Source: Actinoplanes sichuanensis (GTDB lineage: Bacteria > Actinomycetota > Actinomycetes > Mycobacteriales > Micromonosporaceae). From it: a stretch of DNA of 64,000 nt. Positions 41,473 to 52,203 of the stretch are shown one piece after another. The first letter of the stretch is position 1, and each line of letters opens with the position of its first letter. The position numbers and the translations under genes are program-made. The stretch is taken from assembly GCF_033097365.1 (NCBI RefSeq), contig NZ_AP028461.1:62001-126000 (forward strand), read 5' to 3'. The notes under the pieces were generated by a model, which saw nothing but the letters and a program-made list of their open reading frames with translations, had not been told where the DNA came from and searched no databases.

Positions 41473-42380
41473 CGGGAACCGTCCCGGGTGAAGCGCTGGA
41501 TGGGCAGGACACAGGCCAGGACGAGGACGATGAGGGCGACGGCCAGGGCCGAGGCCATGCCGACCTCGCGTTCGGAGAAGGCCAGGTAGTAGATCTCCAG
41601 GCCGGGGACCATGGTGGTGTTGCCGGGGCCGCCCTGGGTGGCGATGTAGACGATGTCGAAGCTGGCCAGGGCCGCGATCACGGTCACCGTGACGCAGACC
41701 CCGATCTCCTGCCGGAGGCTGGGCAGGGTGATCGACAGGAATTCCCGGATCGGGCCGGCGCCGTCGAGCCGGGCGGCCTCGTACAGCGATGGGTCGATCT
41801 TGCTCATGCCGGCCAGGAGCAGCAGCGTGCAGAGGCCGACGAGGACCCAGGCGCCGATGACGCCGACGGCGGGCAACGCGGTGTCGAAGTCGCCTAGCCA
41901 GGCGCGGGTGAGGTCGCCCAGACCGACAGCGGACAGCAGTTCGTTGGCCGTTCCGGTGGTGGACAGCAGCCAGCTCCACATGATGCCGGCGGCGACCAGG
42001 GGGATGACCTGCGGCAGGAACAGCACGGTCCGGGCGATCACGGCCAGGCGGCTCTGCGCGATGTCGCGGATGGTGGCGGCCACGAACAGGCCGAGAACCA
42101 CCGGGATGCCGCTGAAGAAGATGATCAGCTCGAAGGCGTGCAGGATCGAGGAGAACAGGTCCTCGTCGGTCAGCAGTCTCCGGTAGTTGTCCAGGCCGAC
42201 CCACGTCGAGGCGCCGATGCCGTTCCAGTCGTACAGCGAGTACTGGACGGTCAGCAGCAACGGGCGGAGGACGAACGTCGCGTACATGATGACGGCCGGC
42301 GCGGCGAACAGCCAGCCCAGCCAGATCGCCCGGGGGCGGCGCGCACGCCGTGCGCGCCGCCCCTCGACCGGTGCCGACAT
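41469..42380 (-). CDS. MalF-type sugar ABC permease
   Basis: A 303-residue permease. It has a basic N-terminus (RRARRARRPRAIWLGWLF), six helices and the EAA loop in SLYEAARLDGAGPIREFLSI. Its ATG overlaps the binding-protein stop by one base and its own stop overlaps the next ATG, so the three transporter genes are translationally coupled. Confidence 0.92.
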   Translation of the reverse strand: MSAPVEGRRARRARRPRAIWLGWLFAAPAVIMYATFVLRPLLLTVQYSLYDWNGIGASTWVGLDNYRRLLTDEDLFSSILHAFELIIFFSGIPVVLGLFVAATIRDIAQSRLAVIARTVLFLPQVIPLVAAGIMWSWLLSTTGTANELLSAVGLGDLTRAWLGDFDTALPAVGVIGAWVLVGLCTLLLLAGMSKIDPSLYEAARLDGAGPIREFLSITLPSLRQEIGVCVTVTVIAALASFDIVYIATQGGPGNTTMVPGLEIYYLAFSEREVGMASALAVALIVLVLACVLPIQRFTRDGSR

Positions 42381-43729
42381 CAGTTCTTGACCTGGGCTTG
42401 GTAGTCCTTCTGCACCTCGTCGAGCAGGGCTTCCGGCGTCTGCTGGCCGGCCGCGAGCTTCTGCAGTTGGGGCGTCCAGCTCTTGGCGTAGATGGCGCCG
42501 GTGGCGTTGGCGATGAAGTCCATCGCGCCGTTGTCCTTGCCGATCACGGCGCCGGCGGCCAGGGTGGCGGCGGTGACGCTGCCCTCCTTGACGGCCGGCA
42601 TGTAGGCGTCGGCCGGACCCATCGGGTGCGAGCCGCCGACCGTGACCGCGATCTCGCGGGCCTTCTGATCGGTGGCGACCCAGTTGAGGAAGAAGACCGC
42701 GCAGTCGGCGTTCTTGGCCTTGCTGCCGATGCCGTAGGTGAGTGGGGCGGACATCGCGGCCTGCTTGCCGCCCGCCTGGGCCGGGGGCATCAGGAAGAAG
42801 CCGACGTTGCCGGCCATCTGCTTGTCGAGGTTGCCCGACTCCCAGTCGCCGTCGAAGATGAACAGGTTCTTGCCCTCGATGAAGCGGCTCATCATCGTGG
42901 CGTAGTCCTGGGAGTTGATGTCCGGGGCGAGGAAGCCCGACTTGATCCACTTTTCCAGATGCTGGGTGGCCTGCAGGTTCGTCGGCGTGTCGATGGTCGC
43001 CCCGGCCCGCTGGAAGATCCAGTCGTTGATCGCGCCGGCGTCGCCGTACGCCGCCATCAGGTTCTGCAGGGGGAAGGCCAGGCCACCGGTGGCGCCGCCG
43101 TTGAACTGGTTGATCGGGGTGATGCCGGCGTCCTTGGCCTTCTGCAGGATGGTGTCGAACTCGGCCAGGGTGGCCGGCGGCTGCGTCATGCCGATCTGTT
43201 CGGCGAGCTTCTTGTTGTAGAAGACGCCGGTCATGCTGAAGTTGAGGCCCATCGCGTAGAGCGGGCCGTCGCCGCGCTCGCCGTCGGTGCCCACCCGCAT
43301 CTGCTGCAGCTGGGAGGCGGGCCAGCCGGTCCAGCCGAGCGTCTGGGCGTACCCGTCGAGGTTCTTCAGCAGGCCGTCCTTGACGAGTTCGGAGACCTGC
43401 GGCAGGCGCATCAGGTCCGGTGGGTCGTCGGCCAGCACCCGCGGTGCGTTCTGGGTGATCACCGCGAACTGGTCCTCGCGGATGTCCCAGGTGACGTTGG
43501 GGTACTGCCGGGTGAACTCGTCGGCCAGGCTCTTCGGCAGCGGGAAGCCGGTCTCGAAGTACGCCTTGAGGCTGATCGGCGCGGTGCCGCAGGTCGCGGT
43601 GGTGGCGGGTGCGGCGCTGGTGCCGGGAGTGCTCGCGTCACTGCCGGGGGCGCTGCACGCGGCGGTGGCGAGGAACGTGGTGAGGGTTATCGCGGCGAGT
43701 AGTGGTCGGCTGGTGGTTCCGTGAGCCAT
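42380..43729 (-). CDS. sugar ABC substrate-binding lipoprotein
   Basis: A 449-residue family 1 solute-binding protein. A Sec lipoprotein signal ends in ATAAC (Cys about residue 25), followed by a Ser/Thr/Ala-rich tether. The mature lobes contain features such as PLYAMGLNFSMTGVFYNKKL and FDGDWESGNLDKQ. The ATG at 43729 has GGAGG six bases upstream; a longer frame has no such site. It heads a four-gene operon directly downstream of a LacI-family regulator. The ligand is presumably an oligosaccharide from plant polymers. Confidence 0.92.
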   Translation of the reverse strand: MAHGTTSRPLLAAITLTTFLATAACSAPGSDASTPGTSAAPATTATCGTAPISLKAYFETGFPLPKSLADEFTRQYPNVTWDIREDQFAVITQNAPRVLADDPPDLMRLPQVSELVKDGLLKNLDGYAQTLGWTGWPASQLQQMRVGTDGERGDGPLYAMGLNFSMTGVFYNKKLAEQIGMTQPPATLAEFDTILQKAKDAGITPINQFNGGATGGLAFPLQNLMAAYGDAGAINDWIFQRAGATIDTPTNLQATQHLEKWIKSGFLAPDINSQDYATMMSRFIEGKNLFIFDGDWESGNLDKQMAGNVGFFLMPPAQAGGKQAAMSAPLTYGIGSKAKNADCAVFFLNWVATDQKAREIAVTVGGSHPMGPADAYMPAVKEGSVTAATLAAGAVIGKDNGAMDFIANATGAIYAKSWTPQLQKLAAGQQTPEALLDEVQKDYQAQVKN

Positions 43730-43930
43730 GTCGGGCCTCCAGGATCGCAGAACTTCCGGTGGTGAGGAGATCACCGCCGGTCGTGCGATGACGTGGTTAT
43801 CGGTATTTCGTCCCGGCCGGTGTGTGGCTGCCACCGGGGCTGAGCGGCGCGGCGGATCGGGGGTCGGTGGGCCGTCCCGCGTTCGTTAACGAGCACGAAA
43901 CCGCATCGCGGCCAGATGTGTCAAGCGTTT

Positions 43931-43950
43931 CTATAAAAGCACTTTTATAG
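43931..43950. promoter_or_regulatory. operator-like inverted repeat before the sugar operon
   Basis: CTATAAAAGCACTTTTATAG has perfect 9-bp arms around CA. It lies between the LacI gene's 3' end and the binding-protein start, about 200 bases upstream. The AT-rich arms stand out in this G+C-rich region. It is the likely site for the adjacent LacI-family protein. Confidence 0.7.
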
Positions 43951-43990
43951 CTCGGTCAGCAGCTCAGAGACGCCTCGTGCAAGGCGCATC

Positions 43991-44983
43991 TCAGGTCGTG
44001 GACCGCTGCACCAGACGTACGTCGAGCACGGTGGTGGAGCGCGGGCGCGTACCGTCGACGTGGCCCAGCAGCACCGACAGGGCGATGCCGCCCGACTCCT
44101 CGAACGGCTGCCGGACGGTCGTCAGATCGGCCGCCGTCGCGGTCTCGCCGTCGTCGAACCCCATCACGGCGACGTCGGCCGGCACCCGCAGTCCTCGATC
44201 GCGGGCGGCCAGCAGGACCCCCACCGCGAGCGTGTCGTGGTGGGCCATGACGGCGGTCGGCCGGTCCGGCACATCGAGCAGGTCCGCAGCGGCGCGCCGA
44301 GCCGCATCGACGGAGTTGTCGCTGGTCGCGACGAGTACCTCACCGCCGGCGGCCTCGATCACCTGCCGGAAACCGGACAGCCGCCGGATCGCCTGGGACT
44401 CGTAGTCGGACACCTGCCGCTCCAGCAGGTAGCCGACCCGGCGATGCCCACGGTCACGCAGGTGGGTGGCGGCCAGACCGCCGCCGTCGTTGTCGTCGAT
44501 CACGACCCGGCTGAACAGCGAACTGTCCGCGTCGACGGCCACCGTCGGCAGACTCCGCTCACGGAGTCGGTCCGCGATGGCGTCCTCGATGCGCAGGCCC
44601 ATCACGATCAGGCCGTCCAGCCGGCCGTGCAGGGGCATGCTGGCCAGCACCGGTGACGACGCCAGGGCGGCCGACTCATGGTCGAAGACCACGACGTCGA
44701 TCTCCAGCTCACTCGCCGCCGTCAGCACCCCGGACAGCCGGCGCAGGTACGACCCGTACGAGGTGAACGGGGCCATCACGCCGATCCGGCCGGCCGCGCG
44801 CCGGGCCAGGCTGACCGCCTGCGCCTTGGGCACGAACCCGAGCTCGTCGGCCGCCGCCAGCACCCGGGCGCGTGTCGCGGGGCTGACCCGGTCCGGCTTG
44901 TTGAGTACGTTGGAGACCGTCGAGATACTCACCTGGGCGCGGTCGGCGACCTCGTAGATGGTGACCCGATGATCCGCCGCCAC
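43991..44983 (-). CDS. LacI-family regulator of the sugar ABC operon
   Basis: A 330-residue LacI/GalR-type regulator. The helix-turn-helix and hinge (TIYEVADRAQVSISTVSNVL, ELGFVPKAQAVSLARR) precede the effector-binding domain, ending with VPADVAVMGFDDGETA. The start is GTG. It is directly upstream of the four-gene importer operon in the same orientation, with the inverted repeat at 43931-43950 in the gap. AAGCGCTT (45022-45029) and a GAAAGCACT element before its own start may be autoregulatory sites. Confidence 0.92.
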   Translation of the reverse strand: MAADHRVTIYEVADRAQVSISTVSNVLNKPDRVSPATRARVLAAADELGFVPKAQAVSLARRAAGRIGVMAPFTSYGSYLRRLSGVLTAASELEIDVVVFDHESAALASSPVLASMPLHGRLDGLIVMGLRIEDAIADRLRERSLPTVAVDADSSLFSRVVIDDNDGGGLAATHLRDRGHRRVGYLLERQVSDYESQAIRRLSGFRQVIEAAGGEVLVATSDNSVDAARRAAADLLDVPDRPTAVMAHHDTLAVGVLLAARDRGLRVPADVAVMGFDDGETATAADLTTVRQPFEESGGIALSVLLGHVDGTRPRSTTVLDVRLVQRSTT

Positions 44984-45075
44984 GTCCGCCCCATTCCGGT
45001 GTGCCGCCCCGACCTGCTCCGAAGCGCTTTATCGAAAGCACTGTACCGAGTGTGGCCCGGCCGGCGGGCGGGCTG

Positions 45076-46539
45076 TCAGCCGGCCAGTGGGGGCCGGATC
45101 CGGAAGCTGCTGTCGGTGCGGAACTTCGCGCTTCCGTCGTTGTAGCCGATGCGTAGTCGTGTACCGGTCCACCGCAGGCAGAGCAGCGGGTAGTTGTGCG
45201 ATTGCAGGATCACGGCGTCGGGGGTCGCGCCCGGCAGCGCGCAATAGGTCGCGTCTTCCGGGAAGACCTTCGTCCCGTCCGGGGCGTTGGCGTAGGCCAG
45301 CAGGTCGTAGTGCCGCAGATACCGCCCGTCGAGGGTCCGGAACGAGAAGCAGTCCGGGTCGGCCAGGCCGGCGACGGCGACGAAGGTGGCCCGGCGTCGA
45401 CTGCGGTCGTCGCCGCCGACCGGGGCGATCGCCGCCACGTCGTCGTCCCGGGCGGTGAGGTGGCCGCCGCCGGCCAACTCCAGCGACAGGCGCCCGGGCC
45501 GGATCGTCGCCGCCGACGGGGAGGCGGGCGGGGTGCCGGCCGGCGCCGAGGACACTGTCGTGTTCTGTGGGGCGGCGAACGTCCGTGGCGCCTCCGGCGG
45601 TCCGTCGTGCAGGACGATCGGGGCCGCCACCCCGACCGCCACCGTGGCGCTGGCCACGGCGGCGACGAGCGGATGGGCGGACAGCAGTTTCACCACGCCG
45701 GTCTTGAGACCGGCGGCGACCGGGCCGGACAGTGCCACCGGCGCGGTCTTGGCGAGGACCAGGTCGGCGAGACCGGCCGGGACCGCGAGAGCCGGCAGAC
45801 CGGCGAGCAGGCGCTCGACCGGCATGTGCCGCTGTGCCGACGGGGCGCACACCGGGCAGGCCCGCACGTGCCGGGCCAGACGTTTGCGCCACACCCGGTC
45901 CGGCCGGCCGTCCCATCCGGCGGTCTGGGCGGCCAGCTCCGGGCAGTCGCCGGAGGCGAGGGCCGCGACCACGGTGCGGGCCGCGTCCAGCTGTTCCCGC
46001 ATGCGCTGGATGCGGACGCCGGTGTGGGCGACGCTGAGGTCCAGGGCCGCGGAGATCTCGGCCCGGGTCATGATCCCGGCGACCTCCTGCCACCAGAGCG
46101 AGAGCAGGATCCGGTCGTCCGGGTCGAGCCACCGGCCGGCCCGCGCGACCTCCCGGCGCTGGGTGCTCAGTTCGGCGCGCAGCAGACCCGCGCCTTCCGG
46201 GTCGCCGTCGGGGTCCGGGTGGCCGATGGCGTCCTCGAGGACCGTGGTGCGGCCGGCCCTGGACTCCTGTCGGGTCCGATAGGTGCCGACCTGGCGGATC
46301 GCGATCGACGTCAGCCAGGTCGGGAAGCTGCCGGGGCTGCGCAGCGACGGCAGGTCGCGGACCGCCCGGACCATGGTGTCCTGCACGATGTCGTCGACGT
46401 CGGCGCTGTTGTCCACGGCACGGCCGACGACGTTGCGGACCAGCGGCAGGTACGAGGAGACGAGCTCGGTGAGCGCGCGGCGGTCCCCGTGCTGTGCGGC
46501 GGTGACCGTGGTGGCCAGGTTGGTGTCGGGTGCCCTCAT
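45076..46539 (-). CDS. ECF sigma factor fused to zinc finger, TM helix and AbfB domain
   Basis: A 487-residue fusion. Sigma region 2 spans about 25-90 (SADVDDIVQDTMVRAVRDL) and region 4 about 138-190 (ISAALDLSVAHTGVRIQRM). An anti-sigma-like zinc finger follows (His224, Cys228, Cys231 in RHVRACPVC, with Cys199 as a possible fourth ligand). One membrane helix lies at about 288-310 and a Pro/Ser/Thr linker at 313-347. The extracellular C-terminal domain (about 350-487) has the AbfB pattern (FSFRTLDGRYLRHYDL), known to bind arabinofuranose side chains. Sigma, its inhibitor and a sugar sensor are thus in one chain. ECF groups with fused anti-sigma and carbohydrate-binding parts are known. It is divergent from GH10 and GH62 genes, so an arabinoxylan-responsive role is likely. 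Confidence 0.88.
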   Translation of the reverse strand: MRAPDTNLATTVTAAQHGDRRALTELVSSYLPLVRNVVGRAVDNSADVDDIVQDTMVRAVRDLPSLRSPGSFPTWLTSIAIRQVGTYRTRQESRAGRTTVLEDAIGHPDPDGDPEGAGLLRAELSTQRREVARAGRWLDPDDRILLSLWWQEVAGIMTRAEISAALDLSVAHTGVRIQRMREQLDAARTVVAALASGDCPELAAQTAGWDGRPDRVWRKRLARHVRACPVCAPSAQRHMPVERLLAGLPALAVPAGLADLVLAKTAPVALSGPVAAGLKTGVVKLLSAHPLVAAVASATVAVGVAAPIVLHDGPPEAPRTFAAPQNTTVSSAPAGTPPASPSAATIRPGRLSLELAGGGHLTARDDDVAAIAPVGGDDRSRRRATFVAVAGLADPDCFSFRTLDGRYLRHYDLLAYANAPDGTKVFPEDATYCALPGATPDAVILQSHNYPLLCLRWTGTRLRIGYNDGSAKFRTDSSFRIRPPLAG

Positions 46540-48501
<1,962 letters not shown>

Positions 48502-48533
48502 CCGCGTACCCCTCGCTCGTGAAGGAGACCGAC

Positions 48534-50027
48534 ATGGAATCCCGTTCCCCGCGCCGCAAACCCTGGCGTGGCGCTCTCGCCGCGATGGTCGTGCTGGCCG
48601 CCGGCGGTGCCGTCGCCGTGACCGCCTCGACGGCCTCCGCCGCCACCATCGACACCAGCGCCTCGTACGTGCTGGTCAACCGGACCAGTGGCAAGGCGCT
48701 GGACGTCTACAACCTGGCCACCGGCGACAACGCCCGGATCGCGCAGTGGACGCGTAACGACCAGGCGCAGCAGCAGTGGCAGTTCACCGACGCCGGTGGC
48801 GGCTTCTACCGGCTCACGTCGAAGCACTCCGGCAAGGTCCTGGACGTGCAGAACCGGTCGACGGCCGACGGCGGCGCCATCGTGCAGTTCACCGACGGCA
48901 ATGCCACCAGTCAGCAGTTCAGCGTTCAGGACGTCGACGGCTACATCCAGCTGATCAACCGGAACAGTGGGAAGGCCGTCGAGGTGCAGGGCGCGTCGAC
49001 CGCCGACGGGGCGAACGTCGTGCAGTACAGCGACTGGAACGGCGCCAATCAGCAGTGGCAGCTCGTCCGGGTCGGCGCGACCACCCCCACCAGTCCGGCG
49101 GGCTCGCCCGATCCCGGGGGCTGCGCGCTCCCGTCGAGTTACCGGTGGTCGTCGACCGGGGTGCTGGCCGACCCGAAGTCCGGCTGGGCGTCGTTGAAGG
49201 ACTTCACGCACGCGCCGTACAACGGGCGGCAGCTGGTCTACGCGACCACCCACGACAACGGCTCGTCCTGGGGCTCGATGAACTTCAGCCCGTTCACCAA
49301 CTGGTCCGACATGGGCTCGGCCGGTCAGAACGGGATGAACTTCTCGGCCGTCGCGCCGTCGTTGTTCTACTTCGCGCCGAAGAGCGTGTGGGTGCTCGCC
49401 TACCAGTGGGGCGGGCCGGCGTTCTCCTACCGCACCTCCAGCGACCCGACCAACGCCAACGGCTGGTCGGCCGCGCAGACCCTGTTCTCCGGGAGCATCT
49501 CCGGCTCCGACACCGGTCCGATCGACCAGGCCGTGATCGGCGACGGGTCGAACATGTACCTGTTCTTCGCCGGTGACAACGGCAAGATCTACCGCGCGAG
49601 CATGCCGATCGGCAACTTCCCCGGCAGCTTCGGCACCGCCTCCACGGTCGTGCTGAGCGACACCAAGAACAACCTGTTCGAAGCGGTCCAGGTCTACAAG
49701 GTGGCCGGCCGGAGCCAGTACCTGATGATCGTCGAAGCGGTCGGCGCGAACGGAAGGTACTTCCGGTCCTTCACCGCCACCAGCCTCGGCGGCACCTGGA
49801 CACCCCAGGCCGCCACCGAGGGCAACCCGTTCGCGGGCAAGGCCAACAGCGGCGCCACCTGGACGAACGACATCAGCCACGGCGAACTCATCCGTACCGG
49901 CGCCGACCAGACCATGACCGTCGACCCGTGCAACCTCCAGCTGCTCTACCAGGGTCGGTCGCCGAGCTCCGGCGGCGACTACGGCCGGCTGCCGTACCGG
50001 CCGGGTCTGCTGACCCTGCGACGCTGA
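48534..50027 (+). CDS. secreted GH62 alpha-L-arabinofuranosidase with N-terminal CBM13
   Basis: A 497-residue enzyme. A signal peptide (about 1-38, ending ASAATI) precedes a ricin-type CBM13 (about 40-182), a Pro/Ser linker and the GH62 domain (about 200-497), recognisable by [34 protein letters not shown] and [11 protein letters not shown], each with a conserved acidic residue. It removes arabinose side chains from arabinoxylan and so helps the upstream xylanase. GGAG lies seven bases before the ATG. With the divergent sigma-AbfB gene it forms an apparent arabinoxylan locus. Confidence 0.94.
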   Translation: MESRSPRRKPWRGALAAMVVLAAGGAVAVTASTASAATIDTSASYVLVNRTSGKALDVYNLATGDNARIAQWTRNDQAQQQWQFTDAGGGFYRLTSKHSGKVLDVQNRSTADGGAIVQFTDGNATSQQFSVQDVDGYIQLINRNSGKAVEVQGASTADGANVVQYSDWNGANQQWQLVRVGATTPTSPAGSPDPGGCALPSSYRWSSTGVLADPKSGWASLKDFTHAPYNGRQLVYATTHDNGSSWGSMNFSPFTNWSDMGSAGQNGMNFSAVAPSLFYFAPKSVWVLAYQWGGPAFSYRTSSDPTNANGWSAAQTLFSGSISGSDTGPIDQAVIGDGSNMYLFFAGDNGKIYRASMPIGNFPGSFGTASTVVLSDTKNNLFEAVQVYKVAGRSQYLMIVEAVGANGRYFRSFTATSLGGTWTPQAATEGNPFAGKANSGATWTNDISHGELIRTGADQTMTVDPCNLQLLYQGRSPSSGGDYGRLPYRPGLLTLRR

Positions 50028-50045
50028 CGCTCTCGTCACCGCTTC

Positions 50046-50076
50046 GGGCGGGCCCGGCTCCACGCCGGGCCCGCCC
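50046..50076 (+). terminator. strong hairpin terminator after GH62
   Basis: GGGCGGGCCCGGC (50046-50058) and its perfect complement (50064-50076) form a 13-bp stem with a 5-base loop, 18 bases after the arabinofuranosidase stop. It would end the xylanase operon. Confidence 0.8.
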
Positions 50077-50152
50077 GTCGCCGGATCGCGATCCTCGTCG
50101 CTCTCCCACGGCCTGAGTGAACAGATCCGAAGATCTTTGAGACGCTTGGCCC

Positions 50153-51004
50153 ATGAAGGTTCTGTCCATCCAGTCGGCGGTGGCCCACGGGCATGTCGGC
50201 AACTCCGCGGCCGTGTTCCCGCTGCAGCGCATCGGTGTCGAGGTCGTCCCGGTCTACACGGTCAACTTCTCCAACCACACGGGGTACGGGGCGTGGCGCG
50301 GCCCGCTCATCCCGCCGCCGGAGGTGGCCGAGATCCTCCTCGGTGTCGAGGAGCGTGGGGTATTCCCGCAGGTCGACGCGGTGTTGTCGGGTTATCAGGG
50401 TGGGGCGGGCATCGCCGACGTCATCATCGACGCGGTGGCCCGGGTGAAGGCCGCCAATCCGTCGGCGCTGTATGCGTGTGATCCGGTGATGGGTAATGCG
50501 AAATCGGGGTGCTTCGTCGCGCCGGAGATCCCGGTGCTGCTGCGCGACCGGGTGGTTCCGGTGGCCGACATCATCACTCCCAACCAGTTCGAGCTGGGCT
50601 TCCTGACCGGCACCGAGCCCGCCGACCTCGATTCGACGCTGGCGTCGGCCGACCTGGCCCGGGCCATGGGGCCGTCGACGGTGCTGGTCACGAGTGTGGA
50701 GCGGCCGGATCGGGCGGAGGGCACGATCGAGATGCTGGTCGTGGACCCGGCCGGGGCGTGGATCGTGAACACCCCGCATCTGCCGTTCAAGGCCAACGGA
50801 TCGGGGGATGTCACGGCGGCTCTGTTCACCGCGCACTACACGGCCACCAAGGATGCGGCGGTGGCGCTGGAGCGTACCGCCTCGAGTGTCTTCGATCTGA
50901 TCGATCTGACCTTCCGGTCCGGGGAGCGTGAGCTGCGGCTGGTGCAGGCGCAGGAGTTCTACGCGAGCCCGCGGATGCAGTTCAGCGCGGAGAAGGTGCG
51001 CTGA
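50153..51004 (+). CDS. pdxY: pyridoxal kinase
   Basis: A 283-residue ribokinase-like enzyme with the pyridoxal kinase pattern: SIQSAVAHGHVGNSAAVFPLQ at the N-terminus in parts, SGYQGGAG, CDPVMG, TPNQFELGFLTG and the catalytic KANGSGDVTAALF near the end. It phosphorylates pyridoxal or pyridoxine to salvage vitamin B6 in the cytoplasm. It appears to be a single-gene unit with no functional tie to its neighbours. Confidence 0.93.
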   Translation: MKVLSIQSAVAHGHVGNSAAVFPLQRIGVEVVPVYTVNFSNHTGYGAWRGPLIPPPEVAEILLGVEERGVFPQVDAVLSGYQGGAGIADVIIDAVARVKAANPSALYACDPVMGNAKSGCFVAPEIPVLLRDRVVPVADIITPNQFELGFLTGTEPADLDSTLASADLARAMGPSTVLVTSVERPDRAEGTIEMLVVDPAGAWIVNTPHLPFKANGSGDVTAALFTAHYTATKDAAVALERTASSVFDLIDLTFRSGERELRLVQAQEFYASPRMQFSAEKVR

Positions 51005-51198
51005 GCCGTTCCATCGGGGCCGTTCCATAAGGCCGGTATCAGGGGTTCTTTGAATTATTGACAGATGTAAATGTCTGATGGGACGGTGCCTACGCCAGAG
51101 ACATCCGGCGTAGGCGTGCCGTCGACCCGTCATGCCTCGCCGCCATCTGGGCGGCGGGCCGTACACGGGCTGCCGCCCCGCAGTGAGGGGAACCTTTC
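51005..51198. promoter_or_regulatory. upstream region of the serine protease gene
   Basis: No gene is seen. A TTGACA element (51058-51063) stands in a locally AT-rich stretch about 140 bases before the protease ATG and may be a -35 box. The matching -10 is unclear. GAGGGGAAC directly precedes the ATG. Confidence 0.35.
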
Positions 51199-52044
51199 AT
51201 GCGTTTTCGACGGGCCTTAGCCATCGGTGCCACCACCCTCGCGGCTCTCGCCGGAGTCCTGTCCGGGCCGGCCGCCCCGGCCCAGGCGGCCGCCCCGGCC
51301 CCGACCGCCGTCGCGGTCACACTGGCCAACACCATCGCGCTGAACAACTGCTCGGCGTCGCTCGTCCGGTTCCCCTCCTCGGTCAGCACCGACAGCGCGA
51401 TGATGCTCACCAACGGGCACTGCTACGAGGGCGGGTTCATCGCCGCCGGCCGGGTCATCCAGAACGTCTCCAGCACCCGTACCGGCACGCTGCTCAACAG
51501 CTCCGGCGGCTCGGTGGTCCGGGTCCGCGCCAACCGGGTGATCTACGCGACGATGACCGGCAACGACGTCGCCCTCTACCGGCTCAACACCACGTTCGGG
51601 GCGCTGTCCTCGTCGTACGGGGCGGTCCCGCTGACCATCTCGGCCGCGCACCCGACCGCCGGCACCGGCATCGGCATCCCCTCCGGCTACTGGAAGCGGG
51701 TCTGGAACTGCAGCATCGACGGTTTCGTCAACACGCTGCGCGAGGACACCTGGACCTGGAAGGACTCGATCCGCTACAACGCCGGCTGCGACACCATCGG
51801 CGGCACCTCCGGCTCGCCGATCGTCAGCACCGTCACCGGTGAGCTGATCGGCATCAACAACACCGGCAACGAGTCCGGCGGCCGCTGCACGCTGAACAAC
51901 CCGTGCGAGGTCGACGCGGCCGGCAACGTGACGGTGCTGTCGGGCCGCAGCTACGGCCAGCAGACCTACTGGTTCACCACCTGCCTCAACTCCAGCCGCG
52001 CCATCGACCTGACGGTCTCCGGCTGTCTGCTCACCAAGCCGTGA
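51199..52044 (+). CDS. secreted trypsin-like serine protease
   Basis: A 281-residue chymotrypsin-fold protease with a signal peptide (about 1-31, AQAAAPAP). The catalytic triad is visible as His in LTNGHCYEGG, Asp in GNDVALYRL and Ser in GGTSGSPIV. Several cysteines (NNCSAS, NGHCYEG, NCSID, GCDTIGG) suit extracellular disulfides. It lacks an obvious long pro-region. It probably degrades external proteins or processes secreted ones. A hairpin follows its stop. Confidence 0.92.
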   Translation: MRFRRALAIGATTLAALAGVLSGPAAPAQAAAPAPTAVAVTLANTIALNNCSASLVRFPSSVSTDSAMMLTNGHCYEGGFIAAGRVIQNVSSTRTGTLLNSSGGSVVRVRANRVIYATMTGNDVALYRLNTTFGALSSSYGAVPLTISAAHPTAGTGIGIPSGYWKRVWNCSIDGFVNTLREDTWTWKDSIRYNAGCDTIGGTSGSPIVSTVTGELIGINNTGNESGGRCTLNNPCEVDAAGNVTVLSGRSYGQQTYWFTTCLNSSRAIDLTVSGCLLTKP

Positions 52045-52054
52045 CCCGGTGACC

Positions 52055-52077
52055 CGGGCCGGCCTTGAGCCGGCCCG
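52055..52077 (+). terminator. hairpin terminator after the serine protease
   Basis: CGGGCCGGC (52055-52063), loop CTTGA and the complement (52069-52077) form a 9-bp stem starting 11 bases after the stop. Confidence 0.75.
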
Positions 52078-52203
52078 AGTTCCGGAACCGGCGACGACCA
52101 GCGATTTCCGACATTCCCTCACAACTGGGCTTGTGGCCGTCAAGATCGGCTACTAGGTTCGTTGCGGCTTGTCCGTCGATGCCTGTTTCGGGAGTGTCAC
52201 AGC

